This document shows, piece after piece, positions 1 through 7,270 of a DNA stretch of 8,498 nucleotides. How positions within the stretch are numbered: the stretch's first letter is position 1; the number at the start of each line of letters is the position of its first letter. Source of the DNA: Motiliproteus sp963974645 (GTDB lineage: Bacteria > Pseudomonadota > Gammaproteobacteria > Pseudomonadales > Balneatricaceae); contig CAXBEA010000131.1 of NCBI GenBank assembly GCA_963974645.1, forward strand, positions 1-8,498, in the 5' to 3' direction. A program made the position numbers and the translations under genes. The notes under the pieces are model-generated. The model made no database searches. It was not told the DNA's origin and saw nothing but the letters and a program-made list of their open reading frames with translations.

Positions 1-191
1 GACACCCTGCAAAAATAGCCCATGCGGTGTTGAGTCACGGCGTTGTCAAACAGGCGGCGGCCTTGCACAACCACCTGCGGGGGCACGCTACGGGATCGGT
101 CGAAGGGGTCTCTGTCGAGAAGGGTCAAGGGGATTACGGTGGTCCGCAAAGTACGGTCAAGATGGGGATGAAGATCGGCCAGATCGAACAC
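1..191 (-). CDS. Possible partial protein gene running off the left edge, unrecognised
   Basis: On the minus strand one frame is open from just after a stop at 201-203 to the window edge, about 66 codons. The only plausible early starts are a GTG at 189-191 or a later TTG; neither has a clear ribosome binding site. The translation has an ordinary protein-like composition, with segments such as VFDLADLHPHLDRTL, IPLTLLDRDPFDRSRS and LFDNAVTQHRMGYF. I do not recognise the family. It overlaps the 5' part of the plus-strand frame described next, and both cannot easily be real over positions 27-160. It may be the start of a gene lying to the left, a decayed fragment, or a chance shadow frame. Confidence 0.27.
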   Translation of the reverse strand, partial: MFDLADLHPHLDRTLRTTVIPLTLLDRDPFDRSRSVPPQVVVQGRRLFDNAVTQHRMGYFCRV

Positions 192-1583
192 TTTCAGGCG
201 TCACTGTCGCGATCAACAGGCACCACAGCCTGGGATGCGCTGCACAACCATTGCCTGGCACTGCGTGCGCCGAGTGCCCCTGCCGAGCGCCAGTTACTCG
301 AGGCCGATTGTCGGCGGGTCGCCTTCATCCGTGGCTATCTCGGGGCGTACTTTCGTAACGGAGAGTTCTTTGAACTCGATATCAATCTTAGCGGCGTGGT
401 GAAACGCCTGGACCGGGTTCTCACCCAGGTAACCACCGAGCTGACGGCGCTCGAGAATCAAGTTGCTCTCCGTGAGAAGGCGGTGCAAAAGGCGGCTGAC
501 CAAGCCGGTCAAGCGCTCACCAAGGCGTCGCAACAACTAGTTACCCAACTCGATAAAATGCTGGCCGTGGCCGATGGCAACATTGTCAGGCGGATAGGTG
601 GCAATGCCGAATCGATCGTGGCTGAACTGGCTGAAATCAGAAACGAGGCGAGCGCCAGGAGCAACGCCATTGCCTGGGCGGTCGCCAGTGCCTCTTCCCG
701 CGATATCCAACGCTTGGCGTCCAATATGAATAGCGATCTGGCAGCTATCAACCAGCACCTGGCTAAGCTGCAGGCGGAAGTTTCACGCAGCGAACAGGCC
801 TTGAACAACCGCTTCGGCGGGGCCGCAGGCGACCTGCACAGCAATGTATTGAAGGTGTCGAATATCGGTTTCCTGTCCCGCGACAGCAGTTTTCAAGCAC
901 GGGTAGCAACCGTCGATATCAGTTTCAACCCAACTGCGCTGCAGCATGTGACAGTAAGCGATGCGGACAGGAGCCAGATGCTGACCTCAGACAGCGGTCT
1001 TAACCAACTCAGCGGCGGCGCGGACCGTTCTGGCGTCGGCACCGGCGCAACTATGGGCGCGGAGGTGGTGCGCATCTTTTTTGAAGCGTTGTTCGACGCC
1101 CACGAAGGTCTGCCCGCGATTGCGGCGGCGGGTGTCACCGCTAAAGCCACCGGCTTAACCCTTGGCGAGTACAGTTTGCCGGTGTTCAATTCACCGATGG
1201 GGAACGTCGATAGTCAGGATTTCTCGGATATGACCACGCTCAATACCCGACTGGCGGCCAAGGTGCGAATCATCACCGGGCGCGTTGTCTCCGGCATCGG
1301 CCCACTGAGCCTGAATAATCCCTCGTTGGAAAACATGATCGTCGAGATCATCACCACCAGTGTGCGTAAGGCCACCGAGAAGGCGAGCTGGTGCTGGTAC
1401 GCGTGCAACCTGAACGTCGCATCGCAGGCACTGGAAGCCGATACGGGGTCCATCATCAGCAACAAAATATCTACGGCCAGGAGCAAACTAGAAGCGAGCG
1501 CCCGCCAAGATCGAAGCACGCTGAGAACCTGGCAGCACAAGGAAGCGGAGCAGGTTAAGTTGCGGTTGCATCTTGGCGAATAG
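162..1583 (+). CDS. Hypothetical coiled-coil-rich protein, family not recognised
   Basis: This long open frame ends at TAG 1581-1583. From the ATG at 162 it encodes 473 residues; another ATG lies at 168. The frame is open to the left edge and has a GTG at 27, so the true start is uncertain. I prefer 162 because the preceding stretch is Gly/His-rich and less protein-like, and an opposite frame overlaps it. No start has a good ribosome binding site. Counted from 162, a motif near residues 58-72 (GYLGAYFRNGEFFELD) leads into a long helical, Ala/Gln/Lys-rich stretch with heptad-like spacing to about residue 220. A more beta-like middle follows, then a charged helical C-terminus. A Cys-containing patch, SWCWYACNLN, lies near residues 408-417. 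I see no signal peptide or clear membrane span. By eye the region is somewhat more G+C-rich than the pyruvate dehydrogenase genes. Function is unknown; an accessory or transferred gene is possible. Confidence 0.6.
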   Translation: MGMKIGQIEHFQASLSRSTGTTAWDALHNHCLALRAPSAPAERQLLEADCRRVAFIRGYLGAYFRNGEFFELDINLSGVVKRLDRVLTQVTTELTALENQVALREKAVQKAADQAGQALTKASQQLVTQLDKMLAVADGNIVRRIGGNAESIVAELAEIRNEASARSNAIAWAVASASSRDIQRLASNMNSDLAAINQHLAKLQAEVSRSEQALNNRFGGAAGDLHSNVLKVSNIGFLSRDSSFQARVATVDISFNPTALQHVTVSDADRSQMLTSDSGLNQLSGGADRSGVGTGATMGAEVVRIFFEALFDAHEGLPAIAAAGVTAKATGLTLGEYSLPVFNSPMGNVDSQDFSDMTTLNTRLAAKVRIITGRVVSGIGPLSLNNPSLENMIVEIITTSVRKATEKASWCWYACNLNVASQALEADTGSIISNKISTARSKLEASARQDRSTLRTWQHKEAEQVKLRLHLGE

Positions 1584-1762
1584 GCGGGCTGAAAGGGTTG
1601 CTACGGTATTCGATCTGGAACTCGTCGGAACCTATGGCTGAACTGCCGGAGTTCAGTATTGCCTTAAGGTCACGGGAGCTCGCAGATAACTTTGGGTATC
1701 CGAAAAATGACGATCTCCAGACTGGATTGCGGGCAGACTGGAACCTCTTGCTACAGCTGAGA
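1584..1762. other. Spacer without a recognised gene; possible 47-codon ORF and a small hairpin
   Basis: This gap separates the hypothetical gene from vanZ. A plus-strand frame with ATG at 1634 runs to TAA 1775-1777 (47 codons) and overlaps the vanZ 3' end by 15 bases. The same frame is open further upstream without a start and reads plausibly (ELPEFSIALRSRELADNFGY), so it could be a remnant of a longer gene. It has no clear ribosome binding site. A perfect 7-bp inverted repeat, CTGAACT-gccgg-AGTTCAG, lies at 1638-1656 but has no T-run on either side, so I do not call it a terminator. Confidence 0.25.
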
Positions 1763-2149
1763 TTAGTCCTTACTTAAATCGAGCCTAGGAATACATCGAG
1801 CGCTCAGCCAAGCCAGACTATATCCCATAACAACGCCGGCAATATTCGCCGCCATATCAGCCCACTCGCCGTAGCGATTCATATGGGGTTGGATCAACTC
1901 AATCGCACCACTCCAGCCAATAAAGAAGAGTCCATGCAGCAACCAACGACGGGGATGAGCCAATGCAGCAGGAAACATCAGCAGCGCATACGCCAGCAGA
2001 TGGTGGGTTTTATCGCTGCCGGGTACCTCGGGCAGCTGATCAACCGGCCACAGAGAAAGGGCCGTGATCATCAGTAGGTTAAACAGGGTAATGCTCAGCC
2101 AGTGTTTCTGAAGAAACCTCAGACAGTTGGAGATCAGAAATTTGGACAT
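1763..2149 (-). CDS. VanZ-family small integral membrane protein
   Basis: The gene encodes 128 residues starting at ATG 2147-2149. The sequence shows about four hydrophobic segments: residues 18-34, 49-64, 68-86 and 100-116. Motifs typical of VanZ-like proteins are present: SDKTHHLLAYALL (45-57), and E84 and Q87 followed by R92, D98, N102 and a G105/G109 pair. This length is usual for the single-domain members. The family is named after the teicoplanin-resistance protein VanZ, but most chromosomal members have no assigned function, so no resistance role is implied. The gene lies downstream of aceF on the same strand, but a strong terminator separates them, so it probably has its own promoter. 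No Shine-Dalgarno match precedes the start; the bases before it are the last unit of an 18-bp tandem repeat. The frame is open through the repeat, but there is no ATG, GTG or TTG upstream. Confidence 0.85.
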   Translation of the reverse strand: MSKFLISNCLRFLQKHWLSITLFNLLMITALSLWPVDQLPEVPGSDKTHHLLAYALLMFPAALAHPRRWLLHGLFFIGWSGAIELIQPHMNRYGEWADMAANIAGVVMGYSLAWLSARCIPRLDLSKD

Positions 2150-2150
2150 C

Positions 2151-2254
2151 AGAGTTTCAACGCCTATTAGAGTTTCAACGTTTATTAGAGTCTCATCGTT
2201 TATTAGAGTCTCAACGCTTATCAGAGTCTCAACGCTTATCAGAGTCTCAACGCT
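2151..2254. repeat. 18-bp tandem repeat, about 5.8 units, abutting the vanZ start
   Basis: Five full units and one partial unit of a sequence like AGAGTCTCAACGCTTATC occur at 2151-2168, 2169-2186, 2187-2204, 2205-2222, 2223-2240 and 2241-2254. The two units nearest aceF (2205-2240) are identical; those nearest vanZ differ by a few bases. The array lies between the aceF terminator and the vanZ start codon and would form nearly all of the vanZ leader. The period is a multiple of three and the vanZ frame stays open through it, reading as a hexapeptide repeat (S/N/G)(V/D)ETLI. Confidence 0.93.
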
Positions 2255-2273
2255 AAAAATCGGTGCTATTCAG

Positions 2274-2309
2274 AAAATAAAACGCCCGTGCTGAAAACAG
2301 CACGGGCGT
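2274..2309 (-). terminator. Intrinsic terminator of the pdhR-aceE-aceF transcript
   Basis: A 12-bp perfect stem pairs 2282-2293 with 2298-2309 around a four-base loop (AAAA on the plus strand). The stem is G+C-rich (ACGCCCGTGCTG). Read on the minus strand it is followed by TTTTATTTTC (complement of 2273-2282). It lies about 70 bases after the aceF stop codon, as expected for a Rho-independent terminator of that operon. The plus-strand side lacks a T-run, so it looks unidirectional. Confidence 0.93.
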
Positions 2310-2376
2310 GGGTCGGTCAAGCTATCTGGTTACCTGTAACATCTAACCATAAAATCTAGCTCTAAAAAGCTCGCGC

Positions 2377-4344
2377 TTAAAGCACCAAGCGGCGGACGTC
2401 GCTCAATAGCTTACCCAGTGTAGTCATGAACATACCGGCATCAACACCGTTGATGGCACGGTGATCGTAAGAGAGCGCCAGCGGCAACATCTTCCGAGGT
2501 ACAAACTCTTTGCCATTCCAGACCGGCTTAATATCCGCCCGAGAAACACCCAAGATCGCCACTTCAGGGGCAGAGACGATAGGGGTAAAGCCGGTGCCGC
2601 CGATATTACCCAGACTCGAGATGGTAAAGCAGCCGCCTTGCATCTCTGCAGGCTTCAGCTTACGTGCCTTGGCTTTGGCGCCCAACTCAGCCGCTTCTGC
2701 TGCCAGCTGGTAGATCGACTTCTTATCCACGTCCTTGATCACAGGTACCATCAGACCCGCAGGGGTATCCATAGCAACACCGATATTGATGTACTTCTTA
2801 TGAACGATATGTTCACCGTCAGCGTGCATCGATACGTTGAAATTAGGATGTGCCTGGAGCGCTGCGGCAGCCGCTTTGAGCAGGAAGGGCAGCGGTGTCA
2901 CTTTCACCCCGGCCTTTTCAGCGTCAGCCTTGATATCCGCCCGGAACTTCTCAAGTTCGGTGATATCGATATCATCAAACTGGGTCACATGCGGAATATT
3001 GAGCCAGCAGCGGGTCATGTTGGCAGCGGTGACCTTCTTGATCTTCGACATCTTCTCCAACTCGATCTCACCAAACTTGGAGAAATCAATTTCGGGAATC
3101 GCCGGGATACCCGAACCGCCTGTCATTGCAGTGGCCGCTTTGGGCTTAGCCAGGTCAACAAGAGCCTGCTTAACGTAGGCTTGAACGTCCTCTTTAAGAA
3201 TCCGCCCCTTAGGTCCAGTACCCTTAACCTGGGTCAGGTCTACGCCAAATTCACGTGCAACTGAACGCACCGCAGGTCCGGCATGCACTTTTTTGTTGGC
3301 CTGATCCAGCTGGGCCAAATCCTTACTGGTAGAAGGTGCACTAGCGGCTGGCGCGTTGGCAGGAGCTACCGTTGGCGCACTGGCTGCCGGAGCAGCTGTT
3401 GCAGCACTTGTTGCAGCAACAGGCACCGAGGCAACCGCACCACCGGCGACTTCCAGTTCAAGGATCAGATCCCCTTCACTGACAGTGTCGCCCTCTTTAA
3501 TCTTAACCGACTTCACCACACCACCCTTGGGGGCGGGTACTTCCATCGAGGCTTTGTCGGTCTCAAGCACGATCAGCGAATCACCTTCAGCGATGCTGTC
3601 GCCCGCTTTGACACAGACTTCGATCACGTCGACGTTTTCACTGCCGCCGATATCGGGCACATTCACCGGCTCAACGCCGCCCGCGACAGGGGTAGCAACG
3701 GGTGCCGGTGCTGCAGCTACAGGTGCTGGTGCTGCTGGTGCCGCTGCCGCAGGCGCTGCAGATGCAACAGCACCTGCCGCCGCAATCTCTGCAAACTGCT
3801 GGCCTTCACTGATGGTATCGCCTTCTTTAATCGTCAACGCGGTAATCACGCCGCCAAAAGGTGCGGGCACTTCCATCGAGGCTTTATCAGTCTCAAGTAC
3901 GATCAGGGAGTCGCCTTCGGCAACCGTGTCGCCAACTTTAACGCACACCTCGATCACATCAACATTATCATGGCCGCCGATATCGGGTACGACCACCGGT
4001 TGAGCGGCAGCAGGTGCCGCCGCAGCAGGTGCCGCAGCCACAGGAGCAGCGGCGACAACGGGTGCTGCTTCTGGTGAAGGTACCGCTGCTGGCGCTGGAG
4101 CGGCCGCGCCGATCTGCAATTCAGCGATCACATCGCCCTCTTTGCAGGTATCACCCTCTTTAAGCAGCAACTTGGTGATTACGCCACCTTCGGTGGCGGG
4201 CACTTCCATCGATGCTTTATCGGTTTCCAATACGATCAATGAATCACCTTCCTTGATCGTATCGCCAACCTTGATACAAACTTCAATAATATCGACAGCA
4301 TCATCGGTGCCAATATCCGGAACAGTAATGTTTATAACGCTCAC
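2377..4344 (-). CDS. aceF: Pyruvate dehydrogenase E2, dihydrolipoyllysine acetyltransferase, three lipoyl domains
   Basis: The protein has 655 residues. It forms the core of the pyruvate dehydrogenase complex and transfers acetyl groups from lipoyl arms to CoA. Three lipoyl domains lie at about 2-76, 117-189 and 226-299, each with the ETDKASMEVP motif; the predicted lipoylated lysines are K43, K154 and K264. Ala/Pro-rich flexible linkers follow each domain. The E1/E3-binding domain is at about 352-392 and the catalytic domain at about 420-655. The active-site signature is DHRAINGVDAG, with H628 and N632, and S576/S577 lies in TISSLGNIGG. N632 replaces the Asp of the common HxxxDG motif; as I recall, the Azotobacter vinelandii enzyme also has Asn there. 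The start is a GTG at 4342-4344, chosen because AGAGGA lies 8 bases upstream and the lipoyl fold begins at once. It lies 40 bases after aceE, so the two are almost certainly cotranscribed. No lpd gene follows. Confidence 0.97.
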   Translation of the reverse strand: MSVINITVPDIGTDDAVDIIEVCIKVGDTIKEGDSLIVLETDKASMEVPATEGGVITKLLLKEGDTCKEGDVIAELQIGAAAPAPAAVPSPEAAPVVAAAPVAAAPAAAAPAAAQPVVVPDIGGHDNVDVIEVCVKVGDTVAEGDSLIVLETDKASMEVPAPFGGVITALTIKEGDTISEGQQFAEIAAAGAVASAAPAAAAPAAPAPVAAAPAPVATPVAGGVEPVNVPDIGGSENVDVIEVCVKAGDSIAEGDSLIVLETDKASMEVPAPKGGVVKSVKIKEGDTVSEGDLILELEVAGGAVASVPVAATSAATAAPAASAPTVAPANAPAASAPSTSKDLAQLDQANKKVHAGPAVRSVAREFGVDLTQVKGTGPKGRILKEDVQAYVKQALVDLAKPKAATAMTGGSGIPAIPEIDFSKFGEIELEKMSKIKKVTAANMTRCWLNIPHVTQFDDIDITELEKFRADIKADAEKAGVKVTPLPFLLKAAAAALQAHPNFNVSMHADGEHIVHKKYINIGVAMDTPAGLMVPVIKDVDKKSIYQLAAEAAELGAKAKARKLKPAEMQGGCFTISSLGNIGGTGFTPIVSAPEVAILGVSRADIKPVWNGKEFVPRKMLPLALSYDHRAINGVDAGMFMTTLGKLLSDVRRLVL

Positions 4345-4384
4345 TGTGTTATTCCTCTCGTCATCTTGCGTTCAATCACTGACC

Positions 4385-7063
4385 TTATACGGTGGTCGGA
4401 TTCGGCTTTTCAGGATTGATATTAAACTTCTTGATCGCCGCACTAACCTCAGCAGGCTTAATCGTTCCCTCATCGGCCAACGCCTTAAGTGCAGCAACAA
4501 CGACGTAGTAGCGATTCACCTCGAAGAACTCTCGCAGCTTGGCGCGGGTATCACTACGACCGAAGCCGTCAGTACCCAGGACCACATAATTGGCCGGGAC
4601 AAACTCACGAATCTGATCTGCAAAAACCTTCATGTAATCGGTCGATGCGATAACAGGTCCCTTGCGCTCAGCCAGGCATTCAGTAACGTAAGAGACACGT
4701 GGCTTATCTTCTGGGTGAAGCAGATTCCAACGTGAGCAATCCAGTGCTTCACGACGCAACTCGTTAAAGCTGGTAGCGCTCCAGACATCAGATTCAACAC
4801 CATAATCATCCCGTAGGATCTCAGCCGCAGCACGTACTTCCCGTAGGATGGTGCCACTACCCATCAGCTGAACCTTCTTCTTGGCGCTTTTCTTGCCTTC
4901 TTCCAGCAGGTACAGCCCTTTGATGATGCCCTCTTCGGCACCCACTGGCATCGCTGGCTGCTGGTAGTTCTCGTTCATTACCGTCAGGTAATAGAAGATG
5001 TTCTCCTTATCGACGAACATCCGCTGCAGCCCGCTGTGCATGATCACAGTCAGCTCGTAGCCGTAGGTCGGATCATAGGAGATACAGTTGGGGACCATCG
5101 CAGCCAGTAGCTGGCTGTGGCCATCTTCATGCTGCAAGCCTTCACCATTGAGGGTAGTACGACCCGCAGTTGCACCGATCAGGAAGCCGCGCGCCTGAAT
5201 ATCGCCCGCCGCCCAAACTAGATCCATGGTGCGCTGCAGACCAAACATTGAATAGCAGATATAGAACGGGATCAGGGTGCAGTTGTGGTTCGAGTAGGCT
5301 GTTGCTGCCGCGATCCAAGCCGACATAGAACCGGCTTCGTTGATCCCCTCCTCCAAAATCTGGCCCGTCTTTGATTCCTTGTACCACATCATCTGATCAC
5401 GATCATGAGGGACGTATCGCTGTCCTTCAGAGGTGTAGATACCCAATTGCCGGAACATCCCCTCCATACCGAAGGTACGGGCTTCGTCAGGCACTATAGG
5501 CACCACGCGAGCACCTATATTTTTGTCTTTTGCCAGGGTTGAAAGTGTCCGAACAAAGGACATGGTGGTAGAAAGCTCGCGCTTACCGCTGTCTTTAAGC
5601 TGTCCGCCGAGATCTTCCAAGCCGGGGATTTCCAGCGCATCAAAATCACTGCGACGCTGCGGATAGAAACCACCCAGCTTCTCACGACGAGCCATCATAT
5701 ATTTCAATTCCGGGCTATCCGGAGAGGGACGGTAGTACGGGGTGGACTTGAGTTGCTCATCGTCCAATGGAATATTGAAGCGATCACGGAAGTCGGCCAG
5801 ATCATCTATCGCCACTTTCTTCATCGAATGCGTCGAGTTCTTAGCTTCCCCTGATTTACCTGTGCCATAACCTTTAACGGTCTGCGCCAGGATCACTGTT
5901 GGCTGACCCTTATGGTTGACCGCTTTATGGTAAGCCGCATAAACCTTGTAGGGATCATGGCCACCACGGTTCAGGTTCAGAATATCCTCATCGGACATAT
6001 CCTTAACCAGTTCCAACAACTCAGGACTGCTACCGAAAAAATGCTCACGGGTGTAGGCGCCGCCGTTGGCCTTACAGTTTTGCAACTCACCATCGCAGAC
6101 TTCATTCATCCGTTTGATCAGCAAACCTTTGGTATCTTTTTCGAACAGTGGATCCCAATGACGCCCCCAAAGCACCTTGATCACGTTCCAGCCCGCACCG
6201 CGAAACTCTCCTTCGAGCTCCTGCACAATCTTGCTGTTGCCACGCACCGGACCATCTAAACGCTGCAGGTTACAGTTGATCACGAAGATCAAATTTTCCA
6301 GCTTCTCACGTCCGGCCAGTGCGATAGCGCCCAGGGATTCCGGCTCATCACACTCACCGTCACCAAGGAAGGCCCACACTTTACGGTCACCGCGGTCGAT
6401 CATCTCGCGCGCTGACAGGTAGCGCATCACGTGCGCTTGATAAATCGCCTGAATCGGACCAAGTCCCATAGACACGGTTGGGAACTGCCAGAAATCGGGC
6501 ATCAACCAGGGATGCGGATAAGAGGAGAGACCATTACCATCGACTTCGCGACGGTAGTGATCCATCTGCTCTTCGGTCAAACGGCCTTCAAGGTAAGCAC
6601 GAGCGTAGATACCCGGCGCGATATGTCCTTGAAAAAAGACCAAATCGCCCTCTTGGTCGCCATCCGGGCCACGGAAAAAGTTGTTAAAGCCGATATCGTA
6701 CAGGGTCGCAGAAGAGGAGAAACTGGAGATATGACCACCGAGACCATCATCATTATCGTTGGCTCGCATCACCATCGCCATCGCATTCCAGCGAATCAAA
6801 GAACGGATCCGACGCTCCATAAACAGATCACCCGGTAACGCGCGCTCATCTTTTGGATCTATGGTATTGCAGTACGGGGTGGTCACCGAAGTTTCGGTTC
6901 CAGCACCCAGCGCACGAGCCTTATCACCTAATTTTGCTAAAAGGTACTTGGCTCGTTCAGAACCCTCGCTATTTGCTACCGACTCAAGGGCATCAAGCCA
7001 CTCCTGAGTTTCAATAGGATCGATATCTTCGATATTGTCGTTCTGTACCATTTTAATCTCCAT
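4385..7063 (-). CDS. aceE: Pyruvate dehydrogenase E1 component, homodimeric type
   Basis: The protein has 892 residues, close to the 887 of E. coli AceE, and resembles it along its whole length. It decarboxylates pyruvate with thiamine diphosphate and acetylates the lipoyl groups of AceF. The cofactor-binding motif runs from GDGECDEP (234-241) to NCN (263-265). H412 in NSTHSMKK matches the mobile-loop histidine (E. coli H407). EEGINEAG (571-578) holds the conserved glutamate that activates the cofactor. H645 and H649 lie in GEGLQHEDGHS. The N-terminal DPIETQEWLDALESV (15-29) matches the peripheral-subunit-binding region of E. coli AceE. Two starts are possible: ATG 7061-7063, with AAGG six bases upstream, or ATG 7049-7051 four codons later, with GGAG seven bases upstream. 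The gap to pdhR is 207 bases without a convincing promoter, so it is probably read through from the pdhR promoter, as in E. coli. Confidence 0.98.
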   Translation of the reverse strand: MEIKMVQNDNIEDIDPIETQEWLDALESVANSEGSERAKYLLAKLGDKARALGAGTETSVTTPYCNTIDPKDERALPGDLFMERRIRSLIRWNAMAMVMRANDNDDGLGGHISSFSSSATLYDIGFNNFFRGPDGDQEGDLVFFQGHIAPGIYARAYLEGRLTEEQMDHYRREVDGNGLSSYPHPWLMPDFWQFPTVSMGLGPIQAIYQAHVMRYLSAREMIDRGDRKVWAFLGDGECDEPESLGAIALAGREKLENLIFVINCNLQRLDGPVRGNSKIVQELEGEFRGAGWNVIKVLWGRHWDPLFEKDTKGLLIKRMNEVCDGELQNCKANGGAYTREHFFGSSPELLELVKDMSDEDILNLNRGGHDPYKVYAAYHKAVNHKGQPTVILAQTVKGYGTGKSGEAKNSTHSMKKVAIDDLADFRDRFNIPLDDEQLKSTPYYRPSPDSPELKYMMARREKLGGFYPQRRSDFDALEIPGLEDLGGQLKDSGKRELSTTMSFVRTLSTLAKDKNIGARVVPIVPDEARTFGMEGMFRQLGIYTSEGQRYVPHDRDQMMWYKESKTGQILEEGINEAGSMSAWIAAATAYSNHNCTLIPFYICYSMFGLQRTMDLVWAAGDIQARGFLIGATAGRTTLNGEGLQHEDGHSQLLAAMVPNCISYDPTYGYELTVIMHSGLQRMFVDKENIFYYLTVMNENYQQPAMPVGAEEGIIKGLYLLEEGKKSAKKKVQLMGSGTILREVRAAAEILRDDYGVESDVWSATSFNELRREALDCSRWNLLHPEDKPRVSYVTECLAERKGPVIASTDYMKVFADQIREFVPANYVVLGTDGFGRSDTRAKLREFFEVNRYYVVVAALKALADEGTIKPAEVSAAIKKFNINPEKPNPTTV

Positions 7064-7135
7064 AAAGCGCCTTCTGTTATTTCATCGACTATTTAGACTT
7101 TCAAATAGAGAAGAAGCTAAGACTAGATAATTAAC

Positions 7136-7164
7136 GCGCAGCATTCACTCCGCAGCGCAGCATT
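7136..7164. repeat. 10-bp direct repeat GCGCAGCATT, two copies
   Basis: Identical copies lie at 7136-7145 and 7155-7164, offset by 19 bp, in the leader between pdhR and aceE. The offset is close to two helical turns, which would suit a protein bound to one face, but no factor is recognised. Confidence 0.5.
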
Positions 7165-7178
7165 ACCGCCAAAAAAAG

Positions 7179-7193
7179 TGTAGCGATACTACA
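7179..7193. promoter_or_regulatory. Dyad TGTAG-N5-CTACA upstream of aceE
   Basis: A perfect 5-bp inverted repeat with a five-base centre (cgata) lies about 115 bases before the aceE start. A-rich runs flank it on both sides, so on the minus strand it reads as a short hairpin followed by CTTTTTTT. It could be a regulator site, a weak terminator or attenuator after pdhR, or chance. The stem has only two G:C pairs, so strong termination is unlikely. A near copy lies at 7252-7265. Confidence 0.4.
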
Positions 7194-7251
7194 AAAAAGA
7201 CTCGATACTGTCTATAAAACAATCAATGAAGGTGGAAAAAAACTCTATAAG

Positions 7252-7265
7252 GTAGCAAAACTACA
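7252..7265. promoter_or_regulatory. Second GTAG-N5-CTAC dyad, just after the pdhR stop
   Basis: GTAGCAAAACTACA matches GTAGCGATACTACA (7180-7193) at 12 of 14 positions. It lies within 20 bases downstream of the pdhR stop codon. The recurrence in a 207-base gap suggests a repeated binding site or RNA element. It does not match the TGGTnnnACCA PdhR pattern. Confidence 0.4.
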
Positions 7266-7270
7266 TAGAA

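Noticed and set aside
27..161. GTG at 27 as the start of the unknown plus-strand gene
   Set aside because: It is simply the first start-type codon after the window edge in an open frame. It has no ribosome binding site, and the residues it adds look unlike the rest of the protein.
2151..2254. CRISPR array
   Set aside because: The units are contiguous 18-bp tandem repeats with no spacers and no cas genes nearby.
2150..2270. N-terminal extension of VanZ through the repeat
   Set aside because: The frame is open, but no ATG, GTG or TTG lies upstream before the TGA near 2271, so the normal start at 2149 is kept. The possibility is reported only as a finding.
2329..2340. Small dyad GTTAC-CT-GTAAC after aceF
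   Set aside because: It has short arms with a two-base centre and no T-run; the strong terminator at 2274-2309 already explains the operon end.
2461..3264. Plus-strand 267-codon frame opposite the AceF catalytic domain
   Set aside because: It is a shadow of a highly conserved coding region on the minus strand, with no ribosome binding site or recognisable motif.
3283..4077. Long plus-strand open frames opposite aceF, up to about 265 codons
   Set aside because: They are antisense to the repetitive, G+C-rich lipoyl and linker region, which lowers stop frequency. Their translations are Arg/Cys/Ser-rich and match no protein-like pattern.
3448..4341. DNA-level tandem repeat of about 330 bp inside aceF
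   Set aside because: It reflects the three lipoyl domains and linkers normal for AceF and is not a separate repeat element.
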